A DNA stretch of 64,000 nucleotides from Flavobacterium subsaxonicum WB 4.1-42 = DSM 21790 (GTDB lineage: Bacteria; Bacteroidota; Bacteroidia; Flavobacteriales; Flavobacteriaceae): positions 151,845-215,844 of the forward strand of contig NZ_KE383910.1 of assembly GCF_000422725.1 (NCBI RefSeq). Reading direction: 5' to 3'. Shown piece after piece: positions 16,790-25,692 of the stretch. Positions within the stretch are counted from its first letter, which is position 1. Each line of letters starts with the position of its first letter. A program made the translations under genes and the position numbers. A model generated the notes under the pieces. The model saw only the letters and a list, made by a program, of their open reading frames with translations, searched no databases and had not been told where the DNA came from.

Positions 16790-18046
16790 ATGGATCATAA
16801 CAACATGTCGAGGCACCAGTATTTTTATGCAGTAGGATTAAGCTACAGGAAAGCTGATGCCGAGACCAGGGGAAAGTTTAGTTTAGACGCAGCAGGCAAA
16901 GAGGCGGTATTACAGCAGGCAAAGCAGGAGGGCATTACCAGTCTTATTGTTACCAGCACCTGTAACCGTACCGAGATCTATGGCTTTGCACAGCACCCTT
17001 TTCAGCTTATAAAATTACTTTGCGATAACAGCCGCGGCAGTGTTGAAGAATTTCAGCGTGCTGCTTTTGTATATAAAAATAACGAGGCCATTAACCATGT
17101 GTTTCGCGTGGGCACCGGGCTGGACAGCCAGATACTGGGCGACTTTGAAATCATCAGCCAGATAAAACTAAGCTTTACCGAATCTAAAAACCACGGGCTG
17201 GCCAACAACTTTATAGAGCGCTTGGTAAACAGCGTTATACAGGCCAGCAAACGTGTTAAGAACGAAACCGAACTGAGCAGTGGTGCAACATCGGTATCAT
17301 TTGCATCGGTACAGTACATTATGAATAATGTGCAGGACCTTCAAAATAAAAACATACTGCTTTTTGGTACAGGCAAAATTGGCCGCAACACCTGCGAAAA
17401 TTTGGTTAAGCACACCAAGAACGACCATATTGTGCTGATTAACCGTACCCGCGAAAAGGCAGAGAAAGTAGCCGGTAAATTTAACCTTGTGGTTAAAGAT
17501 TACGATTTGCTTCCGTTGGAAGTGCCAAAGGCCGATGTGCTTGTGGTGGCTACCGGTGCGCAAATGCCTACTATAGATAAAGATATACTGGTGCTGGATA
17601 AGCCCCTGCTTATATTAGACTTATCGGTACCTAAAAATGTGCATGCCAACGTACTGGATTTGCCAAACGTGACCGTGATACATTTAGACGACCTTAGTAA
17701 AATTACCGACAGCACCCTGGAAAACCGCAAACTGCACATTCCGGCTGCTGAGGCCATTATAGAAGAGGCCCTTGAAGAATTTACAGACTGGACCAACGCC
17801 CGTAAATTTGCCCCTACCATTAATGCGCTTAAAGAAAAACTAAATACCATTAAAGACAACGAGCTCAACTTTCAGCGCAAAAAAATAACTAATTTTGATG
17901 AAGAGCAGGCCGAAATTATAAGCCAGCGCATTATTCATAAAATTACCACTCATTTTGCCAACCATCTTAAAGACCGCGATACTATGGTAGACGAGAGCAT
18001 TGAGTGGATAGAAAAAGTATTTAGGATAGAAAATCCCGTAAAATGA
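16790..18046 (+). CDS. hemA: Glutamyl-tRNA reductase
   Basis: A 418-residue enzyme that reduces glutamate on tRNA to glutamate-1-semialdehyde, the committing step of tetrapyrrole synthesis by the C5 route. The active-site Cys is in TSTCNRTEIYG; the NADPH-binding region contains LLFGTGKIGRN; the middle block NETELSSGATSVSFASV is typical. The ATG at 16790 is chosen; GTG at 16784 and ATG at 16805 are alternatives. It overlaps hemC by four bases (ATGA), so translation is coupled. The partner aminomutase hemL is not in the window. Confidence 0.94.
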   Translation: MDHNNMSRHQYFYAVGLSYRKADAETRGKFSLDAAGKEAVLQQAKQEGITSLIVTSTCNRTEIYGFAQHPFQLIKLLCDNSRGSVEEFQRAAFVYKNNEAINHVFRVGTGLDSQILGDFEIISQIKLSFTESKNHGLANNFIERLVNSVIQASKRVKNETELSSGATSVSFASVQYIMNNVQDLQNKNILLFGTGKIGRNTCENLVKHTKNDHIVLINRTREKAEKVAGKFNLVVKDYDLLPLEVPKADVLVVATGAQMPTIDKDILVLDKPLLILDLSVPKNVHANVLDLPNVTVIHLDDLSKITDSTLENRKLHIPAAEAIIEEALEEFTDWTNARKFAPTINALKEKLNTIKDNELNFQRKKITNFDEEQAEIISQRIIHKITTHFANHLKDRDTMVDESIEWIEKVFRIENPVK

Positions 18047-18963
18047 TTAAAACCATAAGGATAGGCACCCGCGATAGCGAGCTTGCCCTGTGGCAGGCCC
18101 ATACCGTAGAGAAAAAGCTTAACGACCTGGGATATGCTACAGAAATTGTTGCCGTAAAATCTACCGGCGACCTTATTTTAGATGTGCCGTTGTACGAACT
18201 GGGCATTACCGGCATTTTTACCAAAACGCTGGATATTGCCATGATTCGTGGCGAGGTAGATATTGCCGTACACTCTATGAAAGATGTACCTACTGCCCTG
18301 CCTAAGGGTATTGTGCAGGCCGCCGTTTTAGAGCGTGCCGACTCTCGCGATATACTGGTACACAAAGGCAACACCAACTTTTTTACCGATGCCGCCACTA
18401 TTGCCACCGGCAGCCTTCGCAGGCAGGCGCAATGGCTTAACCGCTACCCCAACCACAACGTGGTAGACTTGCGCGGTAACGTAAATACCCGACTTAAAAA
18501 ACTTGAAGATAACGACTGGGAAGGCGCTGTTTTTGCCGCTGCCGGCCTGGAGCGTATTAACCTTACGCCAACCAACCACATAATGCTGGACTGGATGATT
18601 CCCGCTCCCGCACAGGGTGCTATGGTGGTAGTTGCTATGGAAAACGACCCTTTTTGCCGCGAAGCCCTGGCACAGCTTAACCACAAACCAACAGAATTAG
18701 CTACCTTTATAGAGCGCCAGTTTCTTAAAAAGCTGGAGGGTGGCTGTACCGCCCCTATTGGTGCTCTGGCAACGTATATTGATGATGAAATTAGGTTTGA
18801 GGGTGTACTGCTGTCTATAGATGGCAGCGAGAAACTGCACATAGAAAAAGTAGTAGCCCTAAATGATGACATTGCCAATTTTGGTAACGCCTGCGCCGAA
18901 GAAATTCTGCAAAATGGTGGTACCGAATTAATGGAACAGATAAAAAGCCAGCTTAAAAAGTAA
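18043..18963 (+). CDS. hemC: Hydroxymethylbilane synthase
   Basis: A 306-residue enzyme that joins four porphobilinogens. The cofactor-attaching Cys is in EGGCTAPIGALA near residue 240, and HSMKDVPT contains the catalytic Asp region. The N-terminal IRIGTRDSELALWQA is typical. It overlaps hemA by four bases and its stop codon overlaps the hemD start (TAATG). Confidence 0.95.
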   Translation: MIKTIRIGTRDSELALWQAHTVEKKLNDLGYATEIVAVKSTGDLILDVPLYELGITGIFTKTLDIAMIRGEVDIAVHSMKDVPTALPKGIVQAAVLERADSRDILVHKGNTNFFTDAATIATGSLRRQAQWLNRYPNHNVVDLRGNVNTRLKKLEDNDWEGAVFAAAGLERINLTPTNHIMLDWMIPAPAQGAMVVVAMENDPFCREALAQLNHKPTELATFIERQFLKKLEGGCTAPIGALATYIDDEIRFEGVLLSIDGSEKLHIEKVVALNDDIANFGNACAEEILQNGGTELMEQIKSQLKK

Positions 18964-19658
18964 TGGCAGCGCGTGTACTATCTACCAAAAAACTGCAGCC
19001 CAACCAAAAGCAGTATTTGCTTAACGCGGGGCTATCGGTTCTGGAGGCCGACTTTATTACCGTACACGCCAAAGCTTTTGCTATAAATACCATAAACCAT
19101 AACCTTATATTTACCAGCCAGAATGCCTTTAAAAGCTTTTTGGCCAATAAACTAAGCGGGTTGTTTGCAGGCAGTAACGTTTTTTGCGTGGGCAGCGTTA
19201 CAAAAGCCATAATAGAGCAGGCAGGCTTTACAGTAATGGCTTACGCCGATGATGCACAGGCCCTTGCAGAAATTATAATAAATCAATTTGCGGACGAAAG
19301 CTTTACGTTCTTTTCGGGCAACCTACGCAAAGATACCCTGCCCAATGCTTTGGCAACAGCCGGGGTAACCTTTAACGAGGTACAGGTTTACGAAACCGTA
19401 TTGCAACCTCAGCACATAAAAGCACCTTTAGACGGCCTGCTGTTTTTTAGCCCGTCGGGTATTGAGAGTTATTTACTGGAGAATAGCATAACAACCCAAA
19501 CGTGCTTTTGCATTGGGGCTACCACCGCAGCAGCACTTAATGGCATCACCAATAATATAGTAGTGGCTAACAAGCCAAGTGTAGAGAATGTTATAGTGCA
19601 GGTAAGGAATTATTTTGCAAAGGGCCACGAAGAAGGCACAAAGAAACACAAAGAATAA
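18963..19658 (+). CDS. hemD: Uroporphyrinogen-III synthase
   Basis: A 231-residue HemD-family protein, which closes the linear tetrapyrrole with inversion of ring D. The family is very divergent; the identification rests on two Rossmann-like halves (IFTSQNAFKSF, and LLFFSPSGIESYL followed by CIGATTAAAL) and on its position directly after hemC. The last dozen residues are charged and probably disordered. Confidence 0.88.
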   Translation: MAARVLSTKKLQPNQKQYLLNAGLSVLEADFITVHAKAFAINTINHNLIFTSQNAFKSFLANKLSGLFAGSNVFCVGSVTKAIIEQAGFTVMAYADDAQALAEIIINQFADESFTFFSGNLRKDTLPNALATAGVTFNEVQVYETVLQPQHIKAPLDGLLFFSPSGIESYLLENSITTQTCFCIGATTAAALNGITNNIVVANKPSVENVIVQVRNYFAKGHEEGTKKHKE

Positions 19659-19679
19659 ACAGATACAAAATAACGTTAG

Positions 19680-19860
19680 TCATTGGCAGGAGTCACGACG
19701 CACCCAAGGGCTTTGCCCGAATTGACGAAGTAATCTCACATAACATAGTGCGACTAAAAAAGATTGCCGCGCTCCGTTGCACTTCGCCCGCAATGACAGC
19801 CGTCCGGATAAATTGTTGTGATAAGAAATTAAATTAGTGCCATTAGTGTAATTCGTGGCA
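19680..19860. repeat. Dispersed intergenic element between hemD and hemE
   Basis: Non-coding. About 19720-19800 contains gtaatctcacataacatagtg and gattgccgcgctccgttgc, resembling the element near 888-925. It separates hemE from the coupled hemACD block, so hemE may also be read from its own start point. Confidence 0.5.
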
Positions 19861-19875
19861 AACAAACAAAAGAAT

Positions 19876-20901
19876 ATGAGCATAAAAAATGACCTTTTTT
19901 TAAAAGCATTACGTAACGAACCCGTAGAACGCCCACCGGTGTGGATGATGCGCCAGGCAGGCCGCTATTTACCCGAATTTAGGGCACTGCGCGATAAATA
20001 CGACTTTTTTACCCGTTGCCAGACACCGGAACTTGCTGCCGAAATTACGGTTCAGCCCATTCGTATAGTGGGCCCGGATGCTGCCATATTATTCAGCGAT
20101 ATATTGGTAGTGCCACAGGCTATGGGCATAGAGGTGCTTATGAAAGAAAGTGTAGGTCCGTTTTTGCCCAACCCCATCCGCACCCCGCAGGATGTAGAGC
20201 GTGTAATTGTTCCGGACATTCACGAAACGTTAGGCTACGTAATGGATGCCATAAAGCTTACCAAAGAAATGCTTAACGACGAGGTGCCGCTGATAGGTTT
20301 TGCCGGCTCGCCGTGGACTATTTTTTGTTATGCTGTAGAGGGCAAAGGCTCTAAAAGCTTTGATACTGCAAAAGGTTTCTGCTTTTCGCACCCGGAGGCA
20401 GCCCACGTATTGCTTCAAAAAATAACCGATACCACCATAGCCTATCTTAAAGAAAAAGTAAAAGCCGGCGTTAATGCCGTACAGGTGTTTGATAGCTGGG
20501 GCGGTATGCTTAGCCCGGTAGATTATCAGGAATTTTCATGGAAATACATTAACCAGATCGTAGAGGCACTTGCTCCCGAAACCCATGTTATTGTGTTTGG
20601 TAAAGGCTGCTGGTTTGCCCTTGGCGATATGGCACAGAGCAAGGCATCGGCACTTGGGGTAGACTGGACGTGCAGCGCACGCAACGCGCGTTACCTTTCG
20701 GGCGGGCGCATTACCCTACAGGGTAATTTCGACCCAAGCAGGCTGCTATCGCCAATACCTACCATTAAAAAAATGGTACACCAAATGATAGACGAGTTTG
20801 GCAAAGACAATTATATTGTAAATTTAGGCCACGGTATACTGCCTAACATTCCGGTAGACCATGCCAAGGCATTTATAGATGCTGTTAAAGAGTACAAATA
20901 G
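19876..20901 (+). CDS. hemE: Uroporphyrinogen decarboxylase
   Basis: A 341-residue enzyme that removes four carboxyl groups from uroporphyrinogen III. The signature RPPVWMMRQAGRYLPEFR near residue 20 and the downstream FGKGCWFALG and NLGHGILPNIP blocks are present. The start at 19876 (MSIKNDLFLKAL) is preferred over GTG at 19855. Same strand as hemACD. Confidence 0.94.
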   Translation: MSIKNDLFLKALRNEPVERPPVWMMRQAGRYLPEFRALRDKYDFFTRCQTPELAAEITVQPIRIVGPDAAILFSDILVVPQAMGIEVLMKESVGPFLPNPIRTPQDVERVIVPDIHETLGYVMDAIKLTKEMLNDEVPLIGFAGSPWTIFCYAVEGKGSKSFDTAKGFCFSHPEAAHVLLQKITDTTIAYLKEKVKAGVNAVQVFDSWGGMLSPVDYQEFSWKYINQIVEALAPETHVIVFGKGCWFALGDMAQSKASALGVDWTCSARNARYLSGGRITLQGNFDPSRLLSPIPTIKKMVHQMIDEFGKDNYIVNLGHGILPNIPVDHAKAFIDAVKEYK

Positions 20902-20968
20902 TTTACAGTTTTAAGTTTACAGTTAACAATAGCTACGCCACACACAACTGTAAACTTAAAACTGTAAA
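20902..20968. repeat. Perfect 23-base inverted repeat
   Basis: Arms 20902-20924 and 20946-20968 are exact reverse complements around a 21-base loop. It begins immediately after the hemE stop and ends 14 bases before the next ATG. It is AT-rich (tttacagttttaag...), so it can form a long hairpin but lacks a terminator T-run of the usual kind. Confidence 0.85.
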
Positions 20969-20982
20969 CAGTAAACTAAAAT

Positions 20983-21351
20983 ATGCTTACAAAAGGACTA
21001 CGGGACGAGGAGAACGAACGCATAAACAATGTGCTTAAGCAGTTAACGGCACTAACTTTTGTGCCCGATAACTGGAACGAATACAATGCGGCGCAGCTAC
21101 TGCAAAAGTTAGGCTTGTCTTTAGATGTTTTAGTTACCATGAGCTATCAGGAACTTAATGAGTACCTGCTAAAGTATCACATGGATTGGGCTAATATGGA
21201 ATTGTTTGCCGATATTGTGGCTTCGCTTTCCGCGAAAGCGGGACTTGAGCCTCTTAAAGAAAAAGCAGTGGCGCTTTATAATTTTATTCAGCAGGAAAGC
21301 AAAATGTTTTCGTTTGAGATTTTTGCCAAGATAAACAGTTTAAATAAGTAA
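20983..21351 (+). CDS. Hypothetical protein in the hem cluster
   Basis: A 122-residue acidic, all-helical protein without signal peptide, membrane segment or Cys. Features include LTALTFVPDNWNEYNAAQLLQ and a C-terminal helix with KINSLNK. I do not recognise the family. It lies between hemE and the GNAT gene on the same strand. A heme-related role is only suggested by its place. Confidence 0.6.
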   Translation: MLTKGLRDEENERINNVLKQLTALTFVPDNWNEYNAAQLLQKLGLSLDVLVTMSYQELNEYLLKYHMDWANMELFADIVASLSAKAGLEPLKEKAVALYNFIQQESKMFSFEIFAKINSLNK

Positions 21352-21409
21352 AGTCGCCCCCCATTCTTTAACGCACAATAACACAATATCAGCCTTAATC
21401 GACTACAAT

Positions 21410-21955
21410 ATGACTGCACCCTGGAAAATAGAAACCATTGCACAGATACTGCCGGAAGAATTCTATGATCTTATAGACCGAAACAGGGAGCATATCTGTA
21501 AAACATTTCCCGTTACGCTTCGTGGCTGTATAGATTTAGAGAGCACCAAAAATTTTATAAGCCAGGCCATAGACAACCAGATCTGGACAGAGAATTATTA
21601 TTTTTATGTTAGAGATACTAAAAGCAGCAACCTTATTGGTTATGTGGTGGTTAAAAACATCAATACCGATATTGCCAAATGCGAGCTGGGCTATTTTGTA
21701 GATAAAGATTTTGAGGGCCGGGGCATTATATCTGCATCGGTTACCCATGCGCTGAACTATTGTTTTGGGCCACTGCAAATGAACAAAATTACCATTTGCA
21801 CCTCGCTTATAAATGCCGCCAGCCAACGCGTAGCCACCAAACACGGCTTTATACAGGAGGGTATTTTGCGCGAAGAATTTATGAACGGCCAGGGCCTGTT
21901 TGAAGACATTATGTACTTCGGGCTGTTGAAAAAAGATTACAATAATGAAAGATAA
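21410..21955 (+). CDS. GNAT family N-acetyltransferase (RimJ/RimL-like)
   Basis: A 181-residue acetyl-CoA-dependent acetyltransferase. The core is visible as CELGYFVDKDFEGRGIISASV (acetyl-CoA loop RGI) followed by NKITICTSLINAASQRVATKHGFIQEGILREE, typical of the ribosomal-protein-alanine acetyltransferase group. It overlaps hemF by 11 bases, so the two are translated together. The substrate is unknown. Confidence 0.85.
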   Translation: MTAPWKIETIAQILPEEFYDLIDRNREHICKTFPVTLRGCIDLESTKNFISQAIDNQIWTENYYFYVRDTKSSNLIGYVVVKNINTDIAKCELGYFVDKDFEGRGIISASVTHALNYCFGPLQMNKITICTSLINAASQRVATKHGFIQEGILREEFMNGQGLFEDIMYFGLLKKDYNNER

Positions 21956-22850
21956 GTTTTACAACTACATACAATCGTTACAGGATACCATAACCGCTGG
22001 CCTTGAAAAAGCCGACGGTACCGCTACCTTTAAAGAAGACATCTGGCAACGCCCCGAGGGCGGTGGCGGGCGTACACGCGTTATAGAAAATGGTGCCGTG
22101 TTCGAAAAAGGCGGGGTAAACATATCTGCCGTTCATGGGCCGCTGCCCACGGCTATGCAGGCGTATTTTAATGTAGGCGATGTTGATTTTTTTGCGTGCG
22201 GGTTAAGCCTTGTGTTGCATCCGGTTAATCCGTTTGTGCCAACGGTGCACGCCAACTGGCGTTATTTCGAAATGTACGACAAGCAGGGCAATGTGGTAAA
22301 CAGCTGGTTTGGCGGCGGGCAGGACCTAACGCCCTATTATCTGTTTGATGAAGATGCCACGCACTTTCATCAAACCTGTAAAACAGCCTGCGATAAGCAC
22401 AACCCAGAATTTTATCCGAAATTTAAAAAGCAGTGCGATGAATATTTTTGGAATGCCCACCGCAACGAAGCCCGCGGTATTGGCGGCCTGTTTTTTGACC
22501 ATTGCAAAGCCACCGATGATTTTAGCATGGACAACTGGTTCGGTTTTGTAACGGAGGTCGGCAATAGTTTCCTTGAGGCCTATGTGCCCATTGTAGAGCG
22601 CCGCAAGCACATTGAATACACACCGCAAAACCGTACCTGGCAGGAAATTCGCCGTGGCCGCTATGTAGAATTTAACTTAGTGCATGATAAAGGCACGCTT
22701 TTCGGTTTAAAGACCAATGGCCGCATCGAGAGCATTTTAATGAGCCTTCCGCCGCATGTGCAGTGGGTGTACGACCATCACCCGGAAGCGGGTAGCGAAG
22801 AGGCACGATTAATAAACGTATTAGAAAATCCGTTGGCGGCATGGGTATAA
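21945..22850 (+). CDS. hemF: Coproporphyrinogen III oxidase, oxygen-dependent
   Basis: A 301-residue enzyme that decarboxylates two propionates of coproporphyrinogen III using O2. Family blocks are visible: RPEGGGGRTRVIENG, HPVNPFVPTVHANWRYFE, WFGGGQDLTPYY and RRGRYVEFNLVHDKGT. Its presence implies aerobic heme synthesis; no hemN/hemZ copy is seen in the window. It overlaps both neighbours (11 bases upstream, 10 bases downstream). Confidence 0.95.
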   Translation: MKDKFYNYIQSLQDTITAGLEKADGTATFKEDIWQRPEGGGGRTRVIENGAVFEKGGVNISAVHGPLPTAMQAYFNVGDVDFFACGLSLVLHPVNPFVPTVHANWRYFEMYDKQGNVVNSWFGGGQDLTPYYLFDEDATHFHQTCKTACDKHNPEFYPKFKKQCDEYFWNAHRNEARGIGGLFFDHCKATDDFSMDNWFGFVTEVGNSFLEAYVPIVERRKHIEYTPQNRTWQEIRRGRYVEFNLVHDKGTLFGLKTNGRIESILMSLPPHVQWVYDHHPEAGSEEARLINVLENPLAAWV

Positions 22851-23791
22851 AACAGTTTACAATAGCAGCAGTTTTGGCTTCGGGAATATGCACCGCGCAA
22901 CCCGACAGCACCGCTACTGCCTATTATAAAGTGTTTGATAACAACCTTGCCGTGCAGGCTTTTGTGCTTAATACGGCCAACAGCTTTACGCTAAACTACA
23001 CGCAGGATAATACTGTGGTAGACCTTACACCCAATGCAAAAACCACGTTAGGTGTTGCCGTGCAGTACGATATTATATCGTTTAGCCTTGGCTTTGCCCC
23101 TAAATTTTTTAAAGACAATCAGGATAACGATAAGGAGTCGAAAATGACATCCTTTAGCTTTAATTTTTTCCCCAAGCAGTGGATGCAGCATTTAGACCTG
23201 TATTACCAAAAAGGCATAACCCTGGAAAGCGCCGGTGCAAATGTGTACCTCCAAAATTTAAAAACCATTAAAATTGGCGGCAGCACCGCTTATTTCTTCA
23301 ATAAAAATTTTTCGTTTAACGCTACGGCTTTTCAAAATGCGAAACAGCTAAAGAGTGCCGGCAGCTTTGCCCCTACGCTGTCCTACTATTACACCGAGTT
23401 TAACGGCAAAAAGCAAGAAGGCTTTGGCAGCAATGCCTATTTTATAGATGTAGCCCTGGCACCCGCTTATTATTACAACTGGGTTATTGCCAAAAATTTT
23501 ATGCTGTCGGCCGGTGGTTCGTTAGGGGCAGGTTTTACCACTACGGTAGATGACGGTACCACCACTTCGCTCCTCATTAACGGATCGCTGCAACTGGCAC
23601 CCGGTTATAGCGGCGAGCGCTTTTTTTGCGGCATGAATATCCGCACCTTATTCTTTAGCCACCAAACCGAAAGTGATGTAGCTATGGGAGACGCCATTGG
23701 CTATACCACGATATTTGCAGGCTACAGGTTCGACCCTCCGGGGTTTTTGGAGAAAGAACGAAAAAAGATAGAGGGAAAAGTAAAGTTTTAA
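22841..23791 (+). CDS. Outer-membrane-type protein (DUF4421-like)
   Basis: A 316-residue exported protein. A signal peptide (about residues 1-19, ending GICTAQ) is followed by alternating beta strands ending in FAGYRFDPPGF, as expected for an outer-membrane barrel. The start YYKVFDNNLAVQAFVLN resembles DUF4421 proteins of Bacteroidota. It starts inside the last codons of hemF, so it is co-translated with a heme enzyme, which is odd for an envelope protein. Function unknown. Confidence 0.65.
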   Translation: MGIKQFTIAAVLASGICTAQPDSTATAYYKVFDNNLAVQAFVLNTANSFTLNYTQDNTVVDLTPNAKTTLGVAVQYDIISFSLGFAPKFFKDNQDNDKESKMTSFSFNFFPKQWMQHLDLYYQKGITLESAGANVYLQNLKTIKIGGSTAYFFNKNFSFNATAFQNAKQLKSAGSFAPTLSYYYTEFNGKKQEGFGSNAYFIDVALAPAYYYNWVIAKNFMLSAGGSLGAGFTTTVDDGTTTSLLINGSLQLAPGYSGERFFCGMNIRTLFFSHQTESDVAMGDAIGYTTIFAGYRFDPPGFLEKERKKIEGKVKF

Positions 23792-23799
23792 GTTGGCAG

Positions 23800-23855
23800 T
23801 TGACGGTTGACGGTTGACGGTTGACGGTTGACGGTTGACGGTTGACGGTTGACGG
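23800..23855. repeat. Tandem heptanucleotide repeat, eight units
   Basis: Eight exact copies of ttgacgg. A partial variant (ttggcag) lies just before, and ccgttaactgtcaact at 23938-23953 is an imperfect reverse complement of the array. It sits between the DUF4421-like gene and hemB. Copy number may vary between strains. Confidence 0.92.
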
Positions 23856-23966
23856 AAAAAACACAAAAATGAATCAAAAAACAATACCCATATAATAAAT
23901 TAACTTGACAGCAACAACATTACAAACTAACTAAAAACCGTTAACTGTCAACTAAAAACAAAAAAA

Positions 23967-24944
23967 ATGTACCCAATACACAGAAACAGACGCCTTCGCA
24001 CTAACGAATCTATCCGATCATTAGTCCGCGAAACCACCATAAGCCCTAACGATTTTATGTTCCCCATGTTTGTAGCCGAAGGCAAGGGTGTAGAAGTGCC
24101 CCTTGGCTCTATGCCGGGTTTATTTCGCCGTTCTTTAGACCTTACGGTTAAAGAGGTTAAAGAGCTTTGGAGCCTGGGCATTAAAGCCGTAAACATTTAC
24201 GTAAAGGTAGACGATAAACTAAAAGACAACGCCGGTAAAGAGGCCTGGAATAAAGATGGGCTGATGCAGCAAACCATTCGCGCCATTAAAGATGCCGTGC
24301 CGGGCATGATTGTAATGCCCGATGTGGCTCTGGACCCGTACTCTATACACGGGCACGACGGTATTGTAGAGAACGGCCTTATTATTAACGATGCCACGGT
24401 AGATGCCCTTACGCGCATGAGCGTGAGCCATGCCGAAGCCGGTGCCGATTTTGTGGCACCCAGCGATATGATGGACGGCCGTGTATACGCCATTCGTAAA
24501 GCGCTGGAAGAAAGCGGCCACCACGATGTAGGCATTATGAGCTACAGCGCCAAATATGCATCGGCATTTTACGGTCCGTTTCGCGATGCACTGGACAGCG
24601 CGCCCGGTTTTGGCGACAAAAAAACCTACCAGATGGATTATGCCAACCGTATTGAGGCCATTAAAGAGGCGCTGCACGATGTAGAGGAAGGTGCGGATAT
24701 TGTTATGGTAAAACCCGGCATGGCGTATCTTGACATTGTTCGCGAGGTTAAAAACGCGGTAAATGTTCCTGTAGCGGTATACCAGGTTAGTGGCGAATAT
24801 GCTATGGTTAAGGCTGCTGCCGAAAAGGGCTGGCTGGACCATGATAAGGTTATGATGGAGCAACTTTACTGTATTAAACGTGCCGGTGCCAGCATAATTT
24901 CTACTTACTTTGCAAAAGAAGCCGCGATTATTTTGAATAAATAG
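23967..24944 (+). CDS. hemB: Delta-aminolevulinic acid dehydratase (porphobilinogen synthase), Mg-type
   Basis: A 325-residue enzyme condensing two aminolevulinates to porphobilinogen. Active-site lysines are Lys196 (SYSAK) and Lys249 (MVKPGMAYLD). The metal loop reads DVALDPYSIHGHDG at 119-132, lacking the three Cys of zinc enzymes, so the Mg2+/K+-dependent class is expected. It is separated from the rest of the operon by 175 bases with repeats. Confidence 0.95.
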   Translation: MYPIHRNRRLRTNESIRSLVRETTISPNDFMFPMFVAEGKGVEVPLGSMPGLFRRSLDLTVKEVKELWSLGIKAVNIYVKVDDKLKDNAGKEAWNKDGLMQQTIRAIKDAVPGMIVMPDVALDPYSIHGHDGIVENGLIINDATVDALTRMSVSHAEAGADFVAPSDMMDGRVYAIRKALEESGHHDVGIMSYSAKYASAFYGPFRDALDSAPGFGDKKTYQMDYANRIEAIKEALHDVEEGADIVMVKPGMAYLDIVREVKNAVNVPVAVYQVSGEYAMVKAAAEKGWLDHDKVMMEQLYCIKRAGASIISTYFAKEAAIILNK

Positions 24945-25017
24945 CGGGCCGCACTTTGAATCTCATGCTGAGCTTGTCGAAGCACATTCAAAGTGCGAAC
25001 CGTCATCATAACACACT

Positions 25018-25425
25018 ATGAAACACTTACCAACATTATTAGTTGCCCTGTCGCTTTTTTCGTGCAAGCAGGAAGAAAAAAACCAACCCACATACCAACA
25101 AGCCGGCGATGCTGCCGTTGCCGAAGGCGATGTTGCCAACCTGAGCCCCGAAGCTAAACTGGGCCAGGAAATTTTTGATGGCAAGGGCAACTGCTACTCC
25201 TGCCATAAGCCCGACCAAAAGGTTATAGGCCCAAGCATTCAGGAAATTGCAAACATCTACAAAGCAAAAAAGGGCAATATGGTTAGCTTTCTTAAAGGGA
25301 ACGAAGAACCTATTGTAGACCCGGAGATGTTTGAAACCATGCGCACTAACCTTATCCTTACCAAAACCTTTACCGATGAAGAGCTTAAAGGCGTAGAGGC
25401 CTACATGTACAGCTTCGGCAAATAA
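25018..25425 (+). CDS. Small cytochrome c lipoprotein
   Basis: A 135-residue protein with a lipoprotein signal (SLFSC, Cys16) and one heme attachment motif CYSCH (Cys59, Cys62, His63). A class I cytochrome c fold fits, with the Met ligand probably in EMFETMRTN. It is probably a membrane-anchored periplasmic electron carrier. It follows hemB by 73 bases, a sensible place for a heme-requiring protein. Confidence 0.88.
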   Translation: MKHLPTLLVALSLFSCKQEEKNQPTYQQAGDAAVAEGDVANLSPEAKLGQEIFDGKGNCYSCHKPDQKVIGPSIQEIANIYKAKKGNMVSFLKGNEEPIVDPEMFETMRTNLILTKTFTDEELKGVEAYMYSFGK

Positions 25426-25489
25426 ATTGCCCGGCATTTTCCCCCTAAGGGATAAATGGTACCCTAATTTCATCCACTCTACAGTAACG

Positions 25490-25621
25490 CTATTGTTTCT
25501 TTTATCATAAGTAACAGAAACAATAGCCAATTACAAGCCATCTGCGGCAGCGCAATATACCCCCGCACTATGGGTGCTTAGGGGGCAGTTGCACCAATCA
25601 CACAAAAAAATACTATCTTTA
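25490..25621 (+). promoter_or_regulatory. Hairpins and promoter-like sequence before ricT-like gene
   Basis: A 12-base inverted repeat (gctattgtttct / agaaacaatagc, about 25490-25527) follows the cytochrome gene and may end its transcript. A second hairpin, ccccc...ggggg, spans about 25560-25586. TTG at 25589-25591 and TATCTTTA at 25614-25621 form a promoter candidate with a spacing of 22. Confidence 0.45.
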
Positions 25622-25692
25622 CCCCCAAAACGTTTTACTAACATTAGAATCGTAGTGGCTTAGCCACGATCTATATATATACTACATAAAAT

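Noticed and set aside
23648..23884. Frames translating as RQPSTVN repeats
   Set aside because: They are translations of the ttgacgg heptamer array, not proteins.
25555..25690. Possible riboswitch before the ricT-like gene
   Set aside because: Hairpins are present but no conserved aptamer core that I recognise.
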